Positions 9,313-23,753 of a stretch of DNA of 64,000 bases are shown here, in pieces. Both the position numbers and the translations under genes were made by a program. Position 1 is the stretch's first letter; each line of letters starts with the position of its first letter. Below the pieces are notes generated by a model, which was not told the DNA's origin, did no database searches, and saw only the letters and a program-made list of their open reading frames with translations. Source of the DNA: Arthrobacter sp. zg-Y1171 (GTDB lineage: Bacteria; Actinomycetota; Actinomycetes; Actinomycetales; Micrococcaceae). Where the stretch lies: NCBI RefSeq assembly GCF_025244845.1, contig NZ_CP104264.1, positions 186,001 to 250,000 of the forward strand, in the 5' to 3' direction.

Positions 9313-9337
9313 GCTCCGAACGTGCTCCGGATACGCC

Positions 9338-9368
9338 AGAGGCCGGCACCGCGTGGGTGCCGGCCTCT
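9338..9368. terminator. Strong hairpin terminator between convergent genes
   Basis: A 13-bp perfect stem, AGAGGCCGGCACC / GGTGCCGGCCTCT with a 5-base loop, followed by TT on the plus strand. It lies between the small plus-strand gene (stop 9312) and the lysC stop (9398) and probably serves both directions. Confidence 0.75.
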
Positions 9369-9397
9369 TTGCTGCCCGATGTCAGGCCATCGCTGTC

Positions 9398-10684
9398 CTA
9401 GCGTCCGGTGCCGCCGTACACCGTGGCCTCACTGTCGCCGTCGAGCCCGAAGGCCGCGTGCACCGCGCGTACGGCGGTGTCCAGCAGTTTGGCGCTGGTG
9501 ACCACGGAGATGCGGATCTCGGAGGTGGAGATCATGTCGATGTTCACCCCGGCGGTGTGCAGCGCTTCGAAGAAGCGGTGCGAGACGCCCGGGTTGGACC
9601 GCATGCCTGCGCCGATCAGGGAGAGCTTGCCGATCTGCTCGTTGTAGTGGATGGTGTCGAAACCGACCTCGGCCTTGGCGGCGTTGAGCGCGTCGATGGC
9701 TTCCTTGCCGTCGATGATGGGCAGCGTGAAGGAGATGTCCGTCCGGCCCGAACCCTGGGTGGAAACGTTCTGCACGATCATGTCGATGTTGGAGTTGGCG
9801 CCCGCCACGATGCCGAAGATTTCCGCGGCCTTGCCGGGGATGTCCGGAACACCCACCACCGTGACCTTGGCTTCGGAACGGTCATGGGCAACGCCGGAGA
9901 TGATGGGCTGTTCCAAGGGTTCTCCCTCTTGAATCTTGATCTTGTCATCGGGGCTGGGCAGAACCCAGGTTCCCTCGTGTGAGCTGAAGGATGAGCGGAC
10001 GTGCAGGGGAACGCCGAAGCGCCGGGCGTATTCCACGCAGCGCAGGTGCAGGATCTTGGCACCGGAAGCGGCCAACTCCAGCATTTCCTCGCTGGAAATC
10101 TTCTCGATCTTCTGGGCGCTCGAAACCACCCGCGGATCGGCGGTGTACACGCCGTCGACGTCGGTGTAGATCTCGCAGACATCGGCTTCCAGAGCTGCGG
10201 CCAGGGCCACCGCCGTGGTGTCCGAACCGCCGCGGCCCAGTGTGGTGATGTCGTGGCTGTCCTGGCTGACGCCCTGGAAGCCGGCCACGATGGCGATATC
10301 GCCCCGCTCGATGGCGGTCTTGATGCGGTGCGGGGACACGTCAATGATCCGGGCCTTGCCGTGGATCGCATCGGTGATCATGCCCGCCTGGCTGCCGGTG
10401 AAGGACTGCGCAGAGCCGCCGAGCTGGTTAATGGCCATAGCCAGCAGCGCCATCGAGATACGTTCCCCGGCGCTGAGCAGCATGTCCATTTCCCGGGCAT
10501 TGCCCTGGGTGGTGATCTGGCCGGCCAGGTCCAGCAGCTCATCGGTGCTGTCGCCCATGGCGGAGACGACAACCACCACTTCGTTTCCGGCGGCATGGGT
10601 ATCCACCACGCGTTTCGCCACGCGCTTGATGCCGTCGGCGTCCGCTACGGAGGAACCGCCGAATTTCTGCACTATCAGGCTCAT
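9398..10684 (-). CDS. lysC: Aspartate kinase
   Basis: A 428-residue monofunctional aspartokinase, the first step of the Lys/Met/Thr/Ile and diaminopimelate pathway. The opening [19 protein letters not shown] is the kinase substrate motif; VGFQG-like [23 protein letters not shown] follows at about residue 145, and two ACT regulatory domains fill the C-terminal third ([12 protein letters not shown] and [13 protein letters not shown]). Size and ACT arrangement fit the Corynebacterium/Arthrobacter enzyme, which is inhibited by lysine plus threonine and often has an internal start for a beta subunit. No asd gene follows it in the window. Confidence 0.96.
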   Translation of the reverse strand: MSLIVQKFGGSSVADADGIKRVAKRVVDTHAAGNEVVVVVSAMGDSTDELLDLAGQITTQGNAREMDMLLSAGERISMALLAMAINQLGGSAQSFTGSQAGMITDAIHGKARIIDVSPHRIKTAIERGDIAIVAGFQGVSQDSHDITTLGRGGSDTTAVALAAALEADVCEIYTDVDGVYTADPRVVSSAQKIEKISSEEMLELAASGAKILHLRCVEYARRFGVPLHVRSSFSSHEGTWVLPSPDDKIKIQEGEPLEQPIISGVAHDRSEAKVTVVGVPDIPGKAAEIFGIVAGANSNIDMIVQNVSTQGSGRTDISFTLPIIDGKEAIDALNAAKAEVGFDTIHYNEQIGKLSLIGAGMRSNPGVSHRFFEALHTAGVNIDMISTSEIRISVVTSAKLLDTAVRAVHAAFGLDGDSEATVYGGTGR

Positions 10685-10901
10685 GCGTACACTTTCTCAA
10701 GTTTCATTGTGGTTGCTGGTGCCCGGCATCTTCGGCGCGGCTTCGAACTGTTCTCCCCGGAAAGCGGGCGGTACTACCCACAACGTCCGTCCAGAAAGTC
10801 TATCGCCGCCGTCGGGAAGTCCCGAAATACACGTGCGTAACCTGCGGCCCACCGGCGAGTCCGGGCGCAGTGCACGACGCCCGGCCCCTAGGGTGGGCGC
10901 C

Positions 10902-11843
10902 ATGGGGAAGAGAGTCGTCACAGGCACCGGCGTGGTCGCCGAAGGGATTCAGCGCAGCTTCGGAAATGTCGCAGCGATCCGCAACATGGACTTCACCGCG
11001 CCCGCCGGCGAGGTCACGGCATTGATCGGTCCGAACGGCTCCGGGAAGACCACCCTGCTGCTGATCCTGGCATCCCTGCTGGCCCCCGACGCCGGATCGG
11101 TGCGGATCAACGGCTTCGACCCGTTGGTGGACCCGCGCCGGGTGCGCGCGGGGATCGGCTGGATGCCGGACACCCTGGGCACCTGGGGATCCCTGACCGC
11201 GCGGGAAATCCTGGTGACGGTGGGCGGCCTCTACGGAATGGAGCGCTCGTTGGCCGGACAGCGGGCGGCCGAGCTGTTGGAAACCGTTCATCTCACCGAC
11301 TTCGCGGACAAACCGGCACGCGTGTTTTCCCGCGGCCAGCAGCAGCGGCTGAGCCTGGCCCGCGCGCTGATCCATGACCCGTCGGTCCTGCTGCTGGATG
11401 AACCGGCGTCGGGGCTCGATCCGGGATCCCGGGTGGACCTGCGGGTGCTGCTGCGCCGGCTCGCTGCCGAAGGCAAAACCGTGGTGGTGTCTTCGCACGT
11501 GCTCTCGGAACTGGACGAAATGGTGGATCGGGCGGTCTTCGTGGCCCGCGGCCAGACGGTGAAAACCCAATCACTGGCCGACGCTGATGCGCAGGAACGC
11601 TGGTACGCCATCCGCTCCCTGAACACCGGTTCCCTGCTGCGGCAGGTGGACGAGCGCGGCATCCCTTATCGCCAGCAGGGCGGCGCCGCCCGGCCGGAGG
11701 TCCAGGTCCGGTTGGCGGGGGACGCCGCCGCGGCCGAGCTGCTGCGGTCCCTGGTGCTGGCCGACGTCGCCGTTACGGCCTTTGCGCCGGCCGGCGGTGC
11801 CCTGGAGGAGACCTACATGAGTTTGGATGCTGATCGCGGATGA
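10902..11843 (+). CDS. ABC transporter ATP-binding protein
   Basis: An ATG at 10902 gives 313 residues. The open frame upstream is antisense to lysC. Walker A is GPNGSGKTT, the signature reads FSRGQQQRLSLARAL, Walker B is VLLLDEPASGLDPG, and the H-loop is VVVSSHVLSE. The C-terminal about 80 residues resemble the variable domain of exporters of the CcmA/NatA class. The ATG of the following permease overlaps its stop (ATGA), so the two form an exporter of unknown substrate. Confidence 0.93.
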   Translation: MGKRVVTGTGVVAEGIQRSFGNVAAIRNMDFTAPAGEVTALIGPNGSGKTTLLLILASLLAPDAGSVRINGFDPLVDPRRVRAGIGWMPDTLGTWGSLTAREILVTVGGLYGMERSLAGQRAAELLETVHLTDFADKPARVFSRGQQQRLSLARALIHDPSVLLLDEPASGLDPGSRVDLRVLLRRLAAEGKTVVVSSHVLSELDEMVDRAVFVARGQTVKTQSLADADAQERWYAIRSLNTGSLLRQVDERGIPYRQQGGAARPEVQVRLAGDAAAAELLRSLVLADVAVTAFAPAGGALEETYMSLDADRG

Positions 11844-12904
11844 GTACGCAGACCCTTACCCCTGATGCCCCGGCGCTCGGCTATTGGCGCGGGGTGCGTT
11901 CCGTCTTCGCACTGGAGATGAAGCAGCGGCTGCGCTCCCGCAGCTGGTATGTGCTGCTGGTTGTCTGGTTTGTGGTGATCGGGCTGGTGGCCACCCTGAC
12001 GGCGCTGAGTTCCTCCGCCACCTCGGGGCCGCAGGGCCCGGTGCTTTACGAGCTGATGGTTGGCTTCATCCTGCTCTTTGGACTGCTGCTGGCACCGGCG
12101 CTTTCAGCCAATGCCGTCAACGGCGACCGTGCCGCCGGAACGCTGGCCATCCTGCAGGTCACCCTCCTGCACCCCGGCCAGATCCTCGCCGGGAAGTGGC
12201 TGGCGTCCTGGCTGGCGTCCATGGGGTTCCTCGTGGCCAGCATTCCCTTCCTGCTGTGGGCCCTGGCCCTGGGCGGTGTCCAGCCGCTCTCCGCCGTGGT
12301 GGCGGTCGTTATGCTGGCCGTGGAGCTGGGGATCGTCTGCGCGGTGGGGGTGGGCGTTTCCGCCCTGGCCGCCCGTCCGCTGTTCTCCATTGTGGTCACC
12401 TACATGCTGGTGGCCCTGCTGGGGCTGGGCACCCTGATCGCGTTCGGGTTGAGCGGCTTCCTGACCGAGGAGACCGTTAAGGTCAGCAGTTCCGCCTCCT
12501 ATTCCTACGGTGGAAACGGCGCCGAGGAATACACCTGTTCGGGTCCGCTAATGGACGTGTCCGTGGCACACACGGAGCGAATCGCGTGGATCCTTGCGGT
12601 CAACCCCTTCGTCGTGGTGGCCGATTCGATTCCCGTCACGTCGGAGCGGGACGAAAACGGCTACACCGCCAGCGGAGTGATGGAGGGGATCAGCACAGTG
12701 GTGCGCCTGGCCCAGGCCGGACCGGACTTCAGCACGCCGTGCATCAACGGCGAAGTCCGGGAGGGCGGCCAACCCGACGTGCCGCCGATCTGGCCGCTGG
12801 GGCTCACGCTCCAGGCCGCGCTGGCTGCGGCGCTGGTTTTCCTGGGCCGGCGCAAGCTGCGGACACCGGTCCGCAAGCTCGCTGCCGGGACACGGATCGC
12901 CTAG
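11840..12904 (+). CDS. ABC transporter permease (ABC-2 type)
   Basis: 354 residues with about six membrane segments: residues 36-56 (VLLVVWFVVIGLVATLTA), 77-97, a pair around 135-185, 190-215 (IVVTYMLVALLGLGTLIAFG), and a C-terminal one (LTLQAALAAALVFLG). A hydrophilic extracytoplasmic region between the last two contains CSGP and PCINGE, so it may carry a disulfide. The layout is that of an ABC-2 (NatB-like) permease. It is translationally coupled to the ATPase upstream. Confidence 0.88.
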   Translation: MSTQTLTPDAPALGYWRGVRSVFALEMKQRLRSRSWYVLLVVWFVVIGLVATLTALSSSATSGPQGPVLYELMVGFILLFGLLLAPALSANAVNGDRAAGTLAILQVTLLHPGQILAGKWLASWLASMGFLVASIPFLLWALALGGVQPLSAVVAVVMLAVELGIVCAVGVGVSALAARPLFSIVVTYMLVALLGLGTLIAFGLSGFLTEETVKVSSSASYSYGGNGAEEYTCSGPLMDVSVAHTERIAWILAVNPFVVVADSIPVTSERDENGYTASGVMEGISTVVRLAQAGPDFSTPCINGEVREGGQPDVPPIWPLGLTLQAALAAALVFLGRRKLRTPVRKLAAGTRIA

Positions 12905-12926
12905 TGGCCCATGGAAGCGTCCTGGC

Positions 12927-13523
12927 TTAGGACATGCTCCGACGGCCCTCAAAGGCGCGGCCGAGGGTGATTTCATCCGCGTATTCCAGGTCTCCGCCCA
13001 CGGGCAGCCCGGAGGCCAGGCGCGTGACCTTGATGCCCAGGGTCTTGAGCATCCGCACCAGATAAGTAGCCGTGGCTTCGCCCTCGAGGTTCGGGTCGGT
13101 GGCGATGATGATTTCGGCGATCTGCTCATCCGACAGCCGGCTGAGCAGCTCCCGGATGCGCAGCTGGTCCGGACCGATGCCGGCAATCGGATTGATGGCG
13201 CCGCCCAGCACGTGGTAGCGGCCGCGGAAGGACCGCGTACGCTCCACCGCAATCACGTCCTTGGACTCTTCGACCACGCAGATCATGGTCGGATCCCGCC
13301 GCGGGTCCCTGCAGATGGTGCAGGTTTCCTGCTCCGTGACGTTGCCGCAGACACTGCAGAACTTCACCCGGTCCTTGACCGTGACAATGGCCGTGGCCAG
13401 CTTCTTCATGTCATCGGGATCGGACTCGAGGATGTGGAACGCGATGCGCTGGGCGGACTTGGGCCCGACGCCGGGAAGACGGCCTAGTTCATCGATGAGT
13501 TCCTGAACGGCACCTTCGTACAC
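12927..13523 (-). CDS. recR: Recombination mediator protein RecR
   Basis: A 198-residue, full-length RecR. It has an N-terminal HhH region ([20 protein letters not shown]), a four-cysteine zinc finger (Cys56, 59, 68, 71 in [19 protein letters not shown]), a Toprim domain beginning [15 protein letters not shown], and the C-terminal [24 protein letters not shown] motif. It loads RecA with RecF/RecO in gap repair. It lies 105 bases downstream of dnaX, as in most bacteria, although no ybaB gene separates them here. Confidence 0.97.
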   Translation of the reverse strand: MYEGAVQELIDELGRLPGVGPKSAQRIAFHILESDPDDMKKLATAIVTVKDRVKFCSVCGNVTEQETCTICRDPRRDPTMICVVEESKDVIAVERTRSFRGRYHVLGGAINPIAGIGPDQLRIRELLSRLSDEQIAEIIIATDPNLEGEATATYLVRMLKTLGIKVTRLASGLPVGGDLEYADEITLGRAFEGRRSMS

Positions 13524-13628
13524 GTAACCTTCTCTGCTGGGTTGAACTGCGTTTATAGCTGGCTGTTACCGGGGTATTCCGCATGCTGCGGGCCCCGGAG
13601 CGGGCGTCTTACGGGGGACCAGCGCTGG

Positions 13629-16600
13629 TCAGCGGCCGTCCAGGCTGCGTTCCTCGATCAGCCGCCCGCCCAGAATCCGTTCGATCGCCTTACGCCCCAC
13701 CAGACCGGAATCCTCAAGCGTGATGTCATCCGCGCTGGGAACATCTTCGACGTAGGTCGAGTCTACTGGGCGGCTCCCCCGGACGGGGGCTCCGCCGCCG
13801 CGCTGGGCAGCTTCATTGAGGAGCTTCTGATAACGGCTCAGCGGCTGGTTGGGAGCACCGCCGGAAGGGGCGGCGGGGGACGTCGTCGTCGGCGGAACGG
13901 ATGTCCGGACGCCTGGTGCTGCTGCACCCCGGTCCTGGCCCGGCGCCGTCGTGGTTCCGGGCCGGGCGGTCAAGCCGGCGGGGGCGGCCGACGCCGGTGC
14001 CGACGCGGGTGCCGCAGCCGGTGCCGCAGCCCGCGGGGCGCCCGCGGGTACGGCTGATGACGGGGAGGTCTGACCGCCGCCGGCCCGGCTGTCCGCCGCG
14101 GAGTTTCCGCCGGCCGGTCGGGTGGTGGACCCGGTGCCGGCCCAGTCAGTACTCGCCCATTCGGAGTCCGAGAGGTGTCCGCCGGAGTACACATCCACGG
14201 GCGCTTCGGCGGTTTCCCAGGCGTTGCTTTCGGGTGCGTCGTTGAACGGATCGCTGGGCTCGTCCGGCCAGGGCTCATCGGAAGGACGGTTTCCGGCTGA
14301 GCGCCCTGCAGCTCGTGCGCCGGCGGGGGTGCCAGCGCTGCCGTTCCGGCCGGAGGTTCCGCGGGCGGCCCGGCCCGGACCGGTGGACGGAGTTCCGCCG
14401 CCGTTGGAACTGCCGGCGCGGCGCCGGAGGGCAGCCGTAGCCGCGTTGACCGGCGCGCCTGGTGCCGCCGGTTCGGGTGCGGCCACCGGTGCTGCAACGG
14501 CCTGATCCTGCTGCGTCGGAACTGCCCGGTTCGCTGGCGTTGCTGGCTCCGGCGTGGAAGCCGCTGCCGCAGGCGCCGCTGCCTTCGGGGCCGATTCCGG
14601 GCCCGGAGCCGACGCTGCGCGCGAGTCCGGGGCAGCAGCCCCGGTCACCTTGGCGGTTTCGCTGGAAGGAGCGACGGCAGCCGTGGTGCTTCGACCATCC
14701 TGCACCGACGGAGCTTGGGCTGCAGGCGCCTGCGCCTGTCGTGCCTGAGCCGGTTGTGCCTGAACTACCGGTGCCTTGGCGGCCGGTGCGGATGCCGGCG
14801 CTTGCCGGCTATCGGCTTTTGGGCCCGACTCACCCGCTGACGCCGAGCTGTCATGGATCGGATTGATCTGGCAGTCCAGCGCCAGGACCTGATGGATCGC
14901 CTTGCGCAGGTTCTCCAAATGGTCGGGGCGGTTGAAGTTGGTGGCCGCGCCGGGGTTGGTGAAGGCAAGTTCAAGTACCTTGCCGTCAAAGGCGCGCGGG
15001 CTGGAGTTTTTGCTGACGTTCAGCCAGGTGGCACGGCGGATGCTGGTCAGGGCATCCATGATTTCCGGCCAGGCACGGCGGATCATCTCGATCTGCCCGC
15101 TTCCGCCGGCTGGTGCCGAAGGGGAACCGCCGGCCGGAGCCTGCCGCTGCTGAGGCTGGACCTGCTGGGCCGGTGCCTGCTGCGCCGGCTGCGACTGCGC
15201 GGGCTGGGACACCGGCTGCGACTGGGCGGGCTGCGACTGCGCTGGCTGCGACGGTCCGCCAGCGGCAGGGCGGGAACCGTTGGATCCCGCTGCGGGCGCG
15301 GCGCTTGAAGCGGCAGGGGCATCCGCCGGGGAAGGCGCCTGCGCCGGGGTGGACCACGTGCCGCCCCAGTCCAGGGAACTTCCGGCGGGCTTGCTGTCCT
15401 GGCTGGAGGCTGCCGGTGCGGCAGGGGTTGCTGCTGCATCCGGGGCGGGCGTTGCCGCAAAGTCGGTTCCCCGGGGAGATGCCGGAGCTTCGTCCACCGC
15501 AGGAGCTGAAGCAGCTGCCTGCGAAGCCGTGGGTGCGGCCGCGGGAATGGTGTTCACCGGAGACGCTGCAGCTGCAGCGCGGCCCATGGCCTCGGTGGGA
15601 TCACCTGCATAACTGAGCCGGCGCTCCAAGCGGTCCACCCGTGCGGCCGTCCCGCGTTCGGCCTGGTCTGCGGCCGGAAGCAGAATACGGGCGCAGAGCA
15701 GTTCGAGGTGCAGCCGCGGCGACGTGGCACCGGTCATCTCGGTCAAGGCAGTGTTGGTGATGTCTGCGGCGCGGGATAGTTCACTGCTGCCCAGCTGGGT
15801 GGCCTGGGTCTGCATCCGGTTGATCTGGTCTTCCGGCATGCCGCGGAGCACGGTGGATGCGCTGTCCGGCATGGCGTTGACGATGATCAGGTCCCGGAAG
15901 CGTTCCAGCAGGTCTTCCACAAACCGGCGGGGATCCTGGCCGGTCTGGATGACACGGTCCACGGCGCGGAATACGGTAGCTGCGTCTGCGGCGGCAACTG
16001 CGTCGACGACGTCGTCGAGCAGCGACACCGGGGTGTAACCCAGCAGCGAAACGGCCAATTCGTAGTCCAGGCCGTCGGGGCCGGCGCCGGCCATGAGCTG
16101 GTCAAGGACGGAAAGGGTGTCGCGCACGGACCCGCCGCCGGCGCGGATCACCAGGGAAAGGACGCCCGGGGCGACCGCTACGTTCTCCTGCGCGCAGAGC
16201 TTTTCAAGGTAAGCCAGCAGCGGCTCCGGCGGAACGAGGCGGAAGGGGTAGTGGTGCGTGCGGGACCGGATGGTGCCAATGACCTTGTCCGGCTCCGTGG
16301 TGGCGAAGATGAACTTGATGTGTTCCGGCGGCTCTTCCACGATCTTCAGCAGGGCGTTGAAGCCGGCGGACGTGACCATGTGGGCCTCGTCGATGATGAA
16401 GATCTTGTAGCGGTCCCGGACCGGGGCGAAGGTGGCGCGCTCCCGGAGGTCGCGGGCGTCGTCGACGCCGCCGTGGCTGGCCGCGTCAATCTCGATGACA
16501 TCGAGGCTGCCGGACCCGTCGCGGGCCAGTTCAACGCAGCTGTCGCACTTGCCGCAGGGGACCGGGGTGGGGCCCTCGGCGCAGTTCAGGCAGCGGGCAA

Positions 16601-16769
16601 GGATGCGCGCAGAGGTGGTTTTGCCGCAGCCGCGCGGGCCGGAGAAGAGGTACGCGTGGTTAACGCGGTTCTTTTGCAGGGCCGCCATCAGCGGCTCCGT
16701 GACGTGCTCCTGGCCGATCACGTCTGCGAAACTCTCGGGACGGTAGCGGCGGTAAAGGGCTGTACTCAC
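13629..16769 (-). CDS. dnaX: DNA polymerase III subunits gamma and tau
   Basis: I place the start at the GTG at 16769 (VSTALYRRYRPESFADVIGQ), where homologues begin; this gives 1046 residues. An upstream ATG in the same frame adds 22 unrelated residues. Walker A is GPRGCGKTT (44-52), the zinc module is CLNCAEG...CGKCDSC, the sensor region is DEAHMVTSAGFNALLK, and SRTHHYPFRLVPPEP follows. Beyond about residue 400 is a very long Ala/Pro/Gln/Ser-rich, low-complexity tail with short SQPAQ repeats, interrupted by a small folded domain (MIRRAWPEIMDALTSIRRAT). It is the clamp-loader motor of the replisome. Confidence 0.96.
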   Translation of the reverse strand: MSTALYRRYRPESFADVIGQEHVTEPLMAALQKNRVNHAYLFSGPRGCGKTTSARILARCLNCAEGPTPVPCGKCDSCVELARDGSGSLDVIEIDAASHGGVDDARDLRERATFAPVRDRYKIFIIDEAHMVTSAGFNALLKIVEEPPEHIKFIFATTEPDKVIGTIRSRTHHYPFRLVPPEPLLAYLEKLCAQENVAVAPGVLSLVIRAGGGSVRDTLSVLDQLMAGAGPDGLDYELAVSLLGYTPVSLLDDVVDAVAAADAATVFRAVDRVIQTGQDPRRFVEDLLERFRDLIIVNAMPDSASTVLRGMPEDQINRMQTQATQLGSSELSRAADITNTALTEMTGATSPRLHLELLCARILLPAADQAERGTAARVDRLERRLSYAGDPTEAMGRAAAAASPVNTIPAAAPTASQAAASAPAVDEAPASPRGTDFAATPAPDAAATPAAPAASSQDSKPAGSSLDWGGTWSTPAQAPSPADAPAASSAAPAAGSNGSRPAAGGPSQPAQSQPAQSQPVSQPAQSQPAQQAPAQQVQPQQRQAPAGGSPSAPAGGSGQIEMIRRAWPEIMDALTSIRRATWLNVSKNSSPRAFDGKVLELAFTNPGAATNFNRPDHLENLRKAIHQVLALDCQINPIHDSSASAGESGPKADSRQAPASAPAAKAPVVQAQPAQARQAQAPAAQAPSVQDGRSTTAAVAPSSETAKVTGAAAPDSRAASAPGPESAPKAAAPAAAASTPEPATPANRAVPTQQDQAVAAPVAAPEPAAPGAPVNAATAALRRRAGSSNGGGTPSTGPGRAARGTSGRNGSAGTPAGARAAGRSAGNRPSDEPWPDEPSDPFNDAPESNAWETAEAPVDVYSGGHLSDSEWASTDWAGTGSTTRPAGGNSAADSRAGGGQTSPSSAVPAGAPRAAAPAAAPASAPASAAPAGLTARPGTTTAPGQDRGAAAPGVRTSVPPTTTSPAAPSGGAPNQPLSRYQKLLNEAAQRGGGAPVRGSRPVDSTYVEDVPSADDITLEDSGLVGRKAIERILGGRLIEERSLDGR

Positions 16770-16852
16770 AGATAGAAGCCTATCGGTTGGCACTGACGGT
16801 TTTTCCTCCGGCGGCAGGCACGGTGGAAACTCCACTTCCTCAAAAAAATTAA

Positions 16853-16945
16853 AGACCCCCCATGCACCTGCCAGAGCCCGCTTACCCTTGCTACCTTCCG
16901 GTCCTGGGGGAGTTCACAGGATGACACCACATGAGGGGCCGGGAA
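16853..16945 (-). ncRNA. ffs: Signal recognition particle RNA (4.5S, small bacterial type)
   Basis: The minus strand reads GGCCCCTCATGTGG, then the highly conserved apical SRP hairpin segments CCCAGGACCGGAAGGTAGCA and AGCAAGGGTAAGC, closing with CATGGGGGG and a TTTAATTTTTTT run. The GGAA tetraloop region and the asymmetric loop bound by Ffh are intact. The ends are estimated from pairing of CCCCTCATG with CATGGGGGG. It lies immediately upstream of dnaX on the same strand. The T-run that follows acts as a terminator. Confidence 0.93.
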
Positions 16946-17002
16946 CCAGTCTACCCGAAAATTCCGGGCCTCGACTCGCAGCGGATCCGGGGTGTATCTC
17001 CG

Positions 17003-17039
17003 GGGTATAGAGCCATACTGCGGGTACGGAGCCATACTG
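17003..17039 (+). repeat. Two direct 18-base repeats upstream of nagB (possible operator)
   Basis: GGGTATAGAGCCATACTG at 17003-17020 and GGGTACGGAGCCATACTG at 17022-17039 differ at two positions and recur with a 19-base period. Each contains a short inverted element (GTAT...ATAC in the first copy). They sit just before the ribosome-binding site of a small ORF and about 175 bases before nagB, as expected of a tandem operator. The regulator is unknown. Confidence 0.45.
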
Positions 17040-17067
17040 GAAAACCCGCCGGATCAGGAGTGTGCCC

Positions 17068-17217
17068 ATGCAGCGTTCCCCAGCTATGCAGGTAGAGACA
17101 GCCCGGACAGCAGCCCCTGCGCTTCCCGTGCTGCCGGACCTGCCGAGCGAACCCGCATCGAGTCCCGACTTTCCCGCCCTATATAGGGCCGGCGATGTTC
17201 CCGGGGCGCCGCATTGA
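17068..17217 (+). CDS. Possible 49-codon ORF overlapping the nagB start
   Basis: An ATG at 17068 preceded by AGGAG at 7-base spacing opens 49 codons (MQRSPAMQVETARTA... PDFPALYRAGDVPGAPH) and stops with the TGA at 17215-17217. That stop overlaps the TTG start of nagB in the form TTGA. nagB itself has no good Shine-Dalgarno sequence, so translation of this ORF could be what brings ribosomes to nagB. I recognise no family. It may be only a translational leader, or the sequence could be non-coding with a chance RBS. Confidence 0.35.
   Translation: MQRSPAMQVETARTAAPALPVLPDLPSEPASSPDFPALYRAGDVPGAPH
17176..17189. promoter_or_regulatory. 14-bp perfect palindrome at the nagB 5' end
   Basis: GCCCTATATAGGGC is a perfect 14-bp palindrome ending 25 bases before the nagB TTG. 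Its left half, GCCCTATATA, recurs at 17223-17232 just inside nagB. It could be an operator for a transcription factor controlling amino-sugar use. No regulator gene lies next to it. Confidence 0.35.
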
Positions 17218-17966
17218 GTCTCGCCCTATATACGGTTCCCGACGCCGCCGGGCTGGGCGCGCTTGGTGCCTCCTTTATAGAGGTGCTGGTTCGGGACCGG
17301 CCGGATGCCGTACTTGGGCTCGCCACGGGGTCCTCGCCCCTGCCGGTGTACCGGGCGCTGGCGGAGCATGAACTGGACCTGTCCCGGGTACGGGCGTTTG
17401 CCCTGGATGAGTATGTTGGACTGCCGGCCGACAGTGAACAGTCCTATGCCGCCGTTATAGACAGGGAGGTCACACGCCCCCTCGGATTGGATCCGCGCTG
17501 TGTGTCCGTTCCGGACGGCAGTGCGGAGGACCCCGCCGAAGCGGCCGAAGCCTTCGAACGCCGGCTGGAAAGTGCCGGGGGAGTGGACCTTCAGCTGCTG
17601 GGGATCGGGCATAACGGCCATTTGGCCTTCAACGAGCCCGGCTCATCCTTGGATTCGCGTACCCGGGTGCAGCGCTTGTCCGAAACCACGCGGAGGGCCA
17701 ACGCCCGGTTCTTCCCTTCCACGGGGGAGGTTCCGCAGTTCTGCATTACCCAGGGGCTGGGGACCATCCGCCGTGCCAGGCACCTGCTGCTGTTGGTCCG
17801 CGGCGGGGATAAGGCAGGAATCCTGGCTCGGGCACTGACCGGACCGGTGGGTGTTGATTGCCCGGCCTCCATCCTCCAGTTGCATCCGCGGGTCACTGTC
17901 ATCACGGATGAGGCAGCGGCCTCCGGGCTGGCGGGCCTGGAAGAAGCCCTGCTTCCGCCCGGATAG
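17214..17966 (+). CDS. nagB: Glucosamine-6-phosphate deaminase
   Basis: 250 residues from a TTG start. The enzyme converts glucosamine-6-phosphate to fructose-6-phosphate and ammonia. Visible family motifs: LGLATGSSPLPVYRAL (phosphate loop), FALDEYVGL (the catalytic Asp-Glu-Tyr region) and LQLLGIGHNGHLAFNEPGS (catalytic His region), then TQGLGTIRRAR and LLLVRGGDKA. Length is slightly short of the E. coli enzyme and fits the Gram-positive group without the C-terminal allosteric extension. The TTG overlaps the stop of the upstream small ORF. Galactosamine- or tagatose-type isomerases of the same fold cannot be fully excluded. Confidence 0.9.
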   Translation: MSLALYTVPDAAGLGALGASFIEVLVRDRPDAVLGLATGSSPLPVYRALAEHELDLSRVRAFALDEYVGLPADSEQSYAAVIDREVTRPLGLDPRCVSVPDGSAEDPAEAAEAFERRLESAGGVDLQLLGIGHNGHLAFNEPGSSLDSRTRVQRLSETTRRANARFFPSTGEVPQFCITQGLGTIRRARHLLLLVRGGDKAGILARALTGPVGVDCPASILQLHPRVTVITDEAAASGLAGLEEALLPPG

Positions 17967-18083
17967 GGTGGGGCCTGCCGTGGGAACCCGTGCCGGGCGG
18001 CCGTCTGATGCCTGCGGGAAGGCGCCGGAAACGACGCCGGAATCGGGCGGGAAATGCGTGTCCGGAGTCACCCCGAATCCGAT

Positions 18084-18112
18084 TTGCAGCTGGGGGCAAA
18101 CGTGTGTAAAGT
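18084..18112 (+). promoter_or_regulatory. rrn promoter P1
   Basis: The -35 box TTGCAG (18084-18089) and -10 box TAAAGT (18107-18112) are separated by exactly 17 bases. It lies about 450 bases upstream of the 16S gene. Confidence 0.65.
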
Positions 18113-18295
18113 TTTCTAAGTCGCCGCGGCCGGGACGCTGGAAAAGCGCCCGAGCATGGCGGCCAAACCCCAACAAAAAACAGAGTCCAACCAGTGCGCG
18201 CCCTTCGCGGGGCCGGTGGAAAAGACTCCGGTTGATGCTGGGTCCGGAACGGCGGAAAACGCCTTTCACGGGTTCCCGACAAGGGAAACCGTGAA

Positions 18296-18324
18296 TTGCA
18301 AATAACGCCGGAATGGAATAAGAT
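18296..18324 (+). promoter_or_regulatory. rrn promoter P2
   Basis: The -35 box TTGCAA (18296-18301) and -10 box TAAGAT (18319-18324) are separated by exactly 17 bases, immediately upstream of an A-rich leader. The match in spacing and hexamers with P1 supports tandem promoters. Confidence 0.65.
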
Positions 18325-18564
18325 ATAAAACATTGCAGCGAAGAAGAAAAGGAAAACAATTGTTTTCCCGAGTATTTTCGGATTGCGTCTGTTGTTTGAG
18401 AACTCAATAGTGTGCCAAGTTTATTGATACCAATTTATTTTGATTGGTTGAACAGGCCGTTCCGCCCACCCCGTGGGTATGGGACGGTTTTTTTAGCCGG
18501 TTTCGAATTTAGTGCAGTGCCTGCAGCCAATTTTCCTTGGCTCGGGTGCTGTGTCTGTAACACA

Positions 18565-23753
<5,189 letters not shown>

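Larger units (their letters stand above)
17967..18564 (+). other. rRNA operon promoter and leader region, no gene
   Basis: About 600 bases between nagB and the 16S gene contain no coding sequence. It holds two sigma-70-type promoters (annotated separately) and, at about 18396-18422, the leader element TTTGAGAACTCAATAGTGTG. A variant (TTTGAGAACTACATAGTGGA) recurs before the 23S gene at about 20482. Such repeated elements in actinobacterial pre-rRNA are associated with antitermination and RNase III processing. Confidence 0.7.

Noticed and set aside
15110..15330. Repeats in dnaX as a CRISPR or minisatellite locus
   Set aside because: The repeats are short, imperfect, in frame and encode Gln/Pro/Ala/Ser, so they are low-complexity protein sequence.
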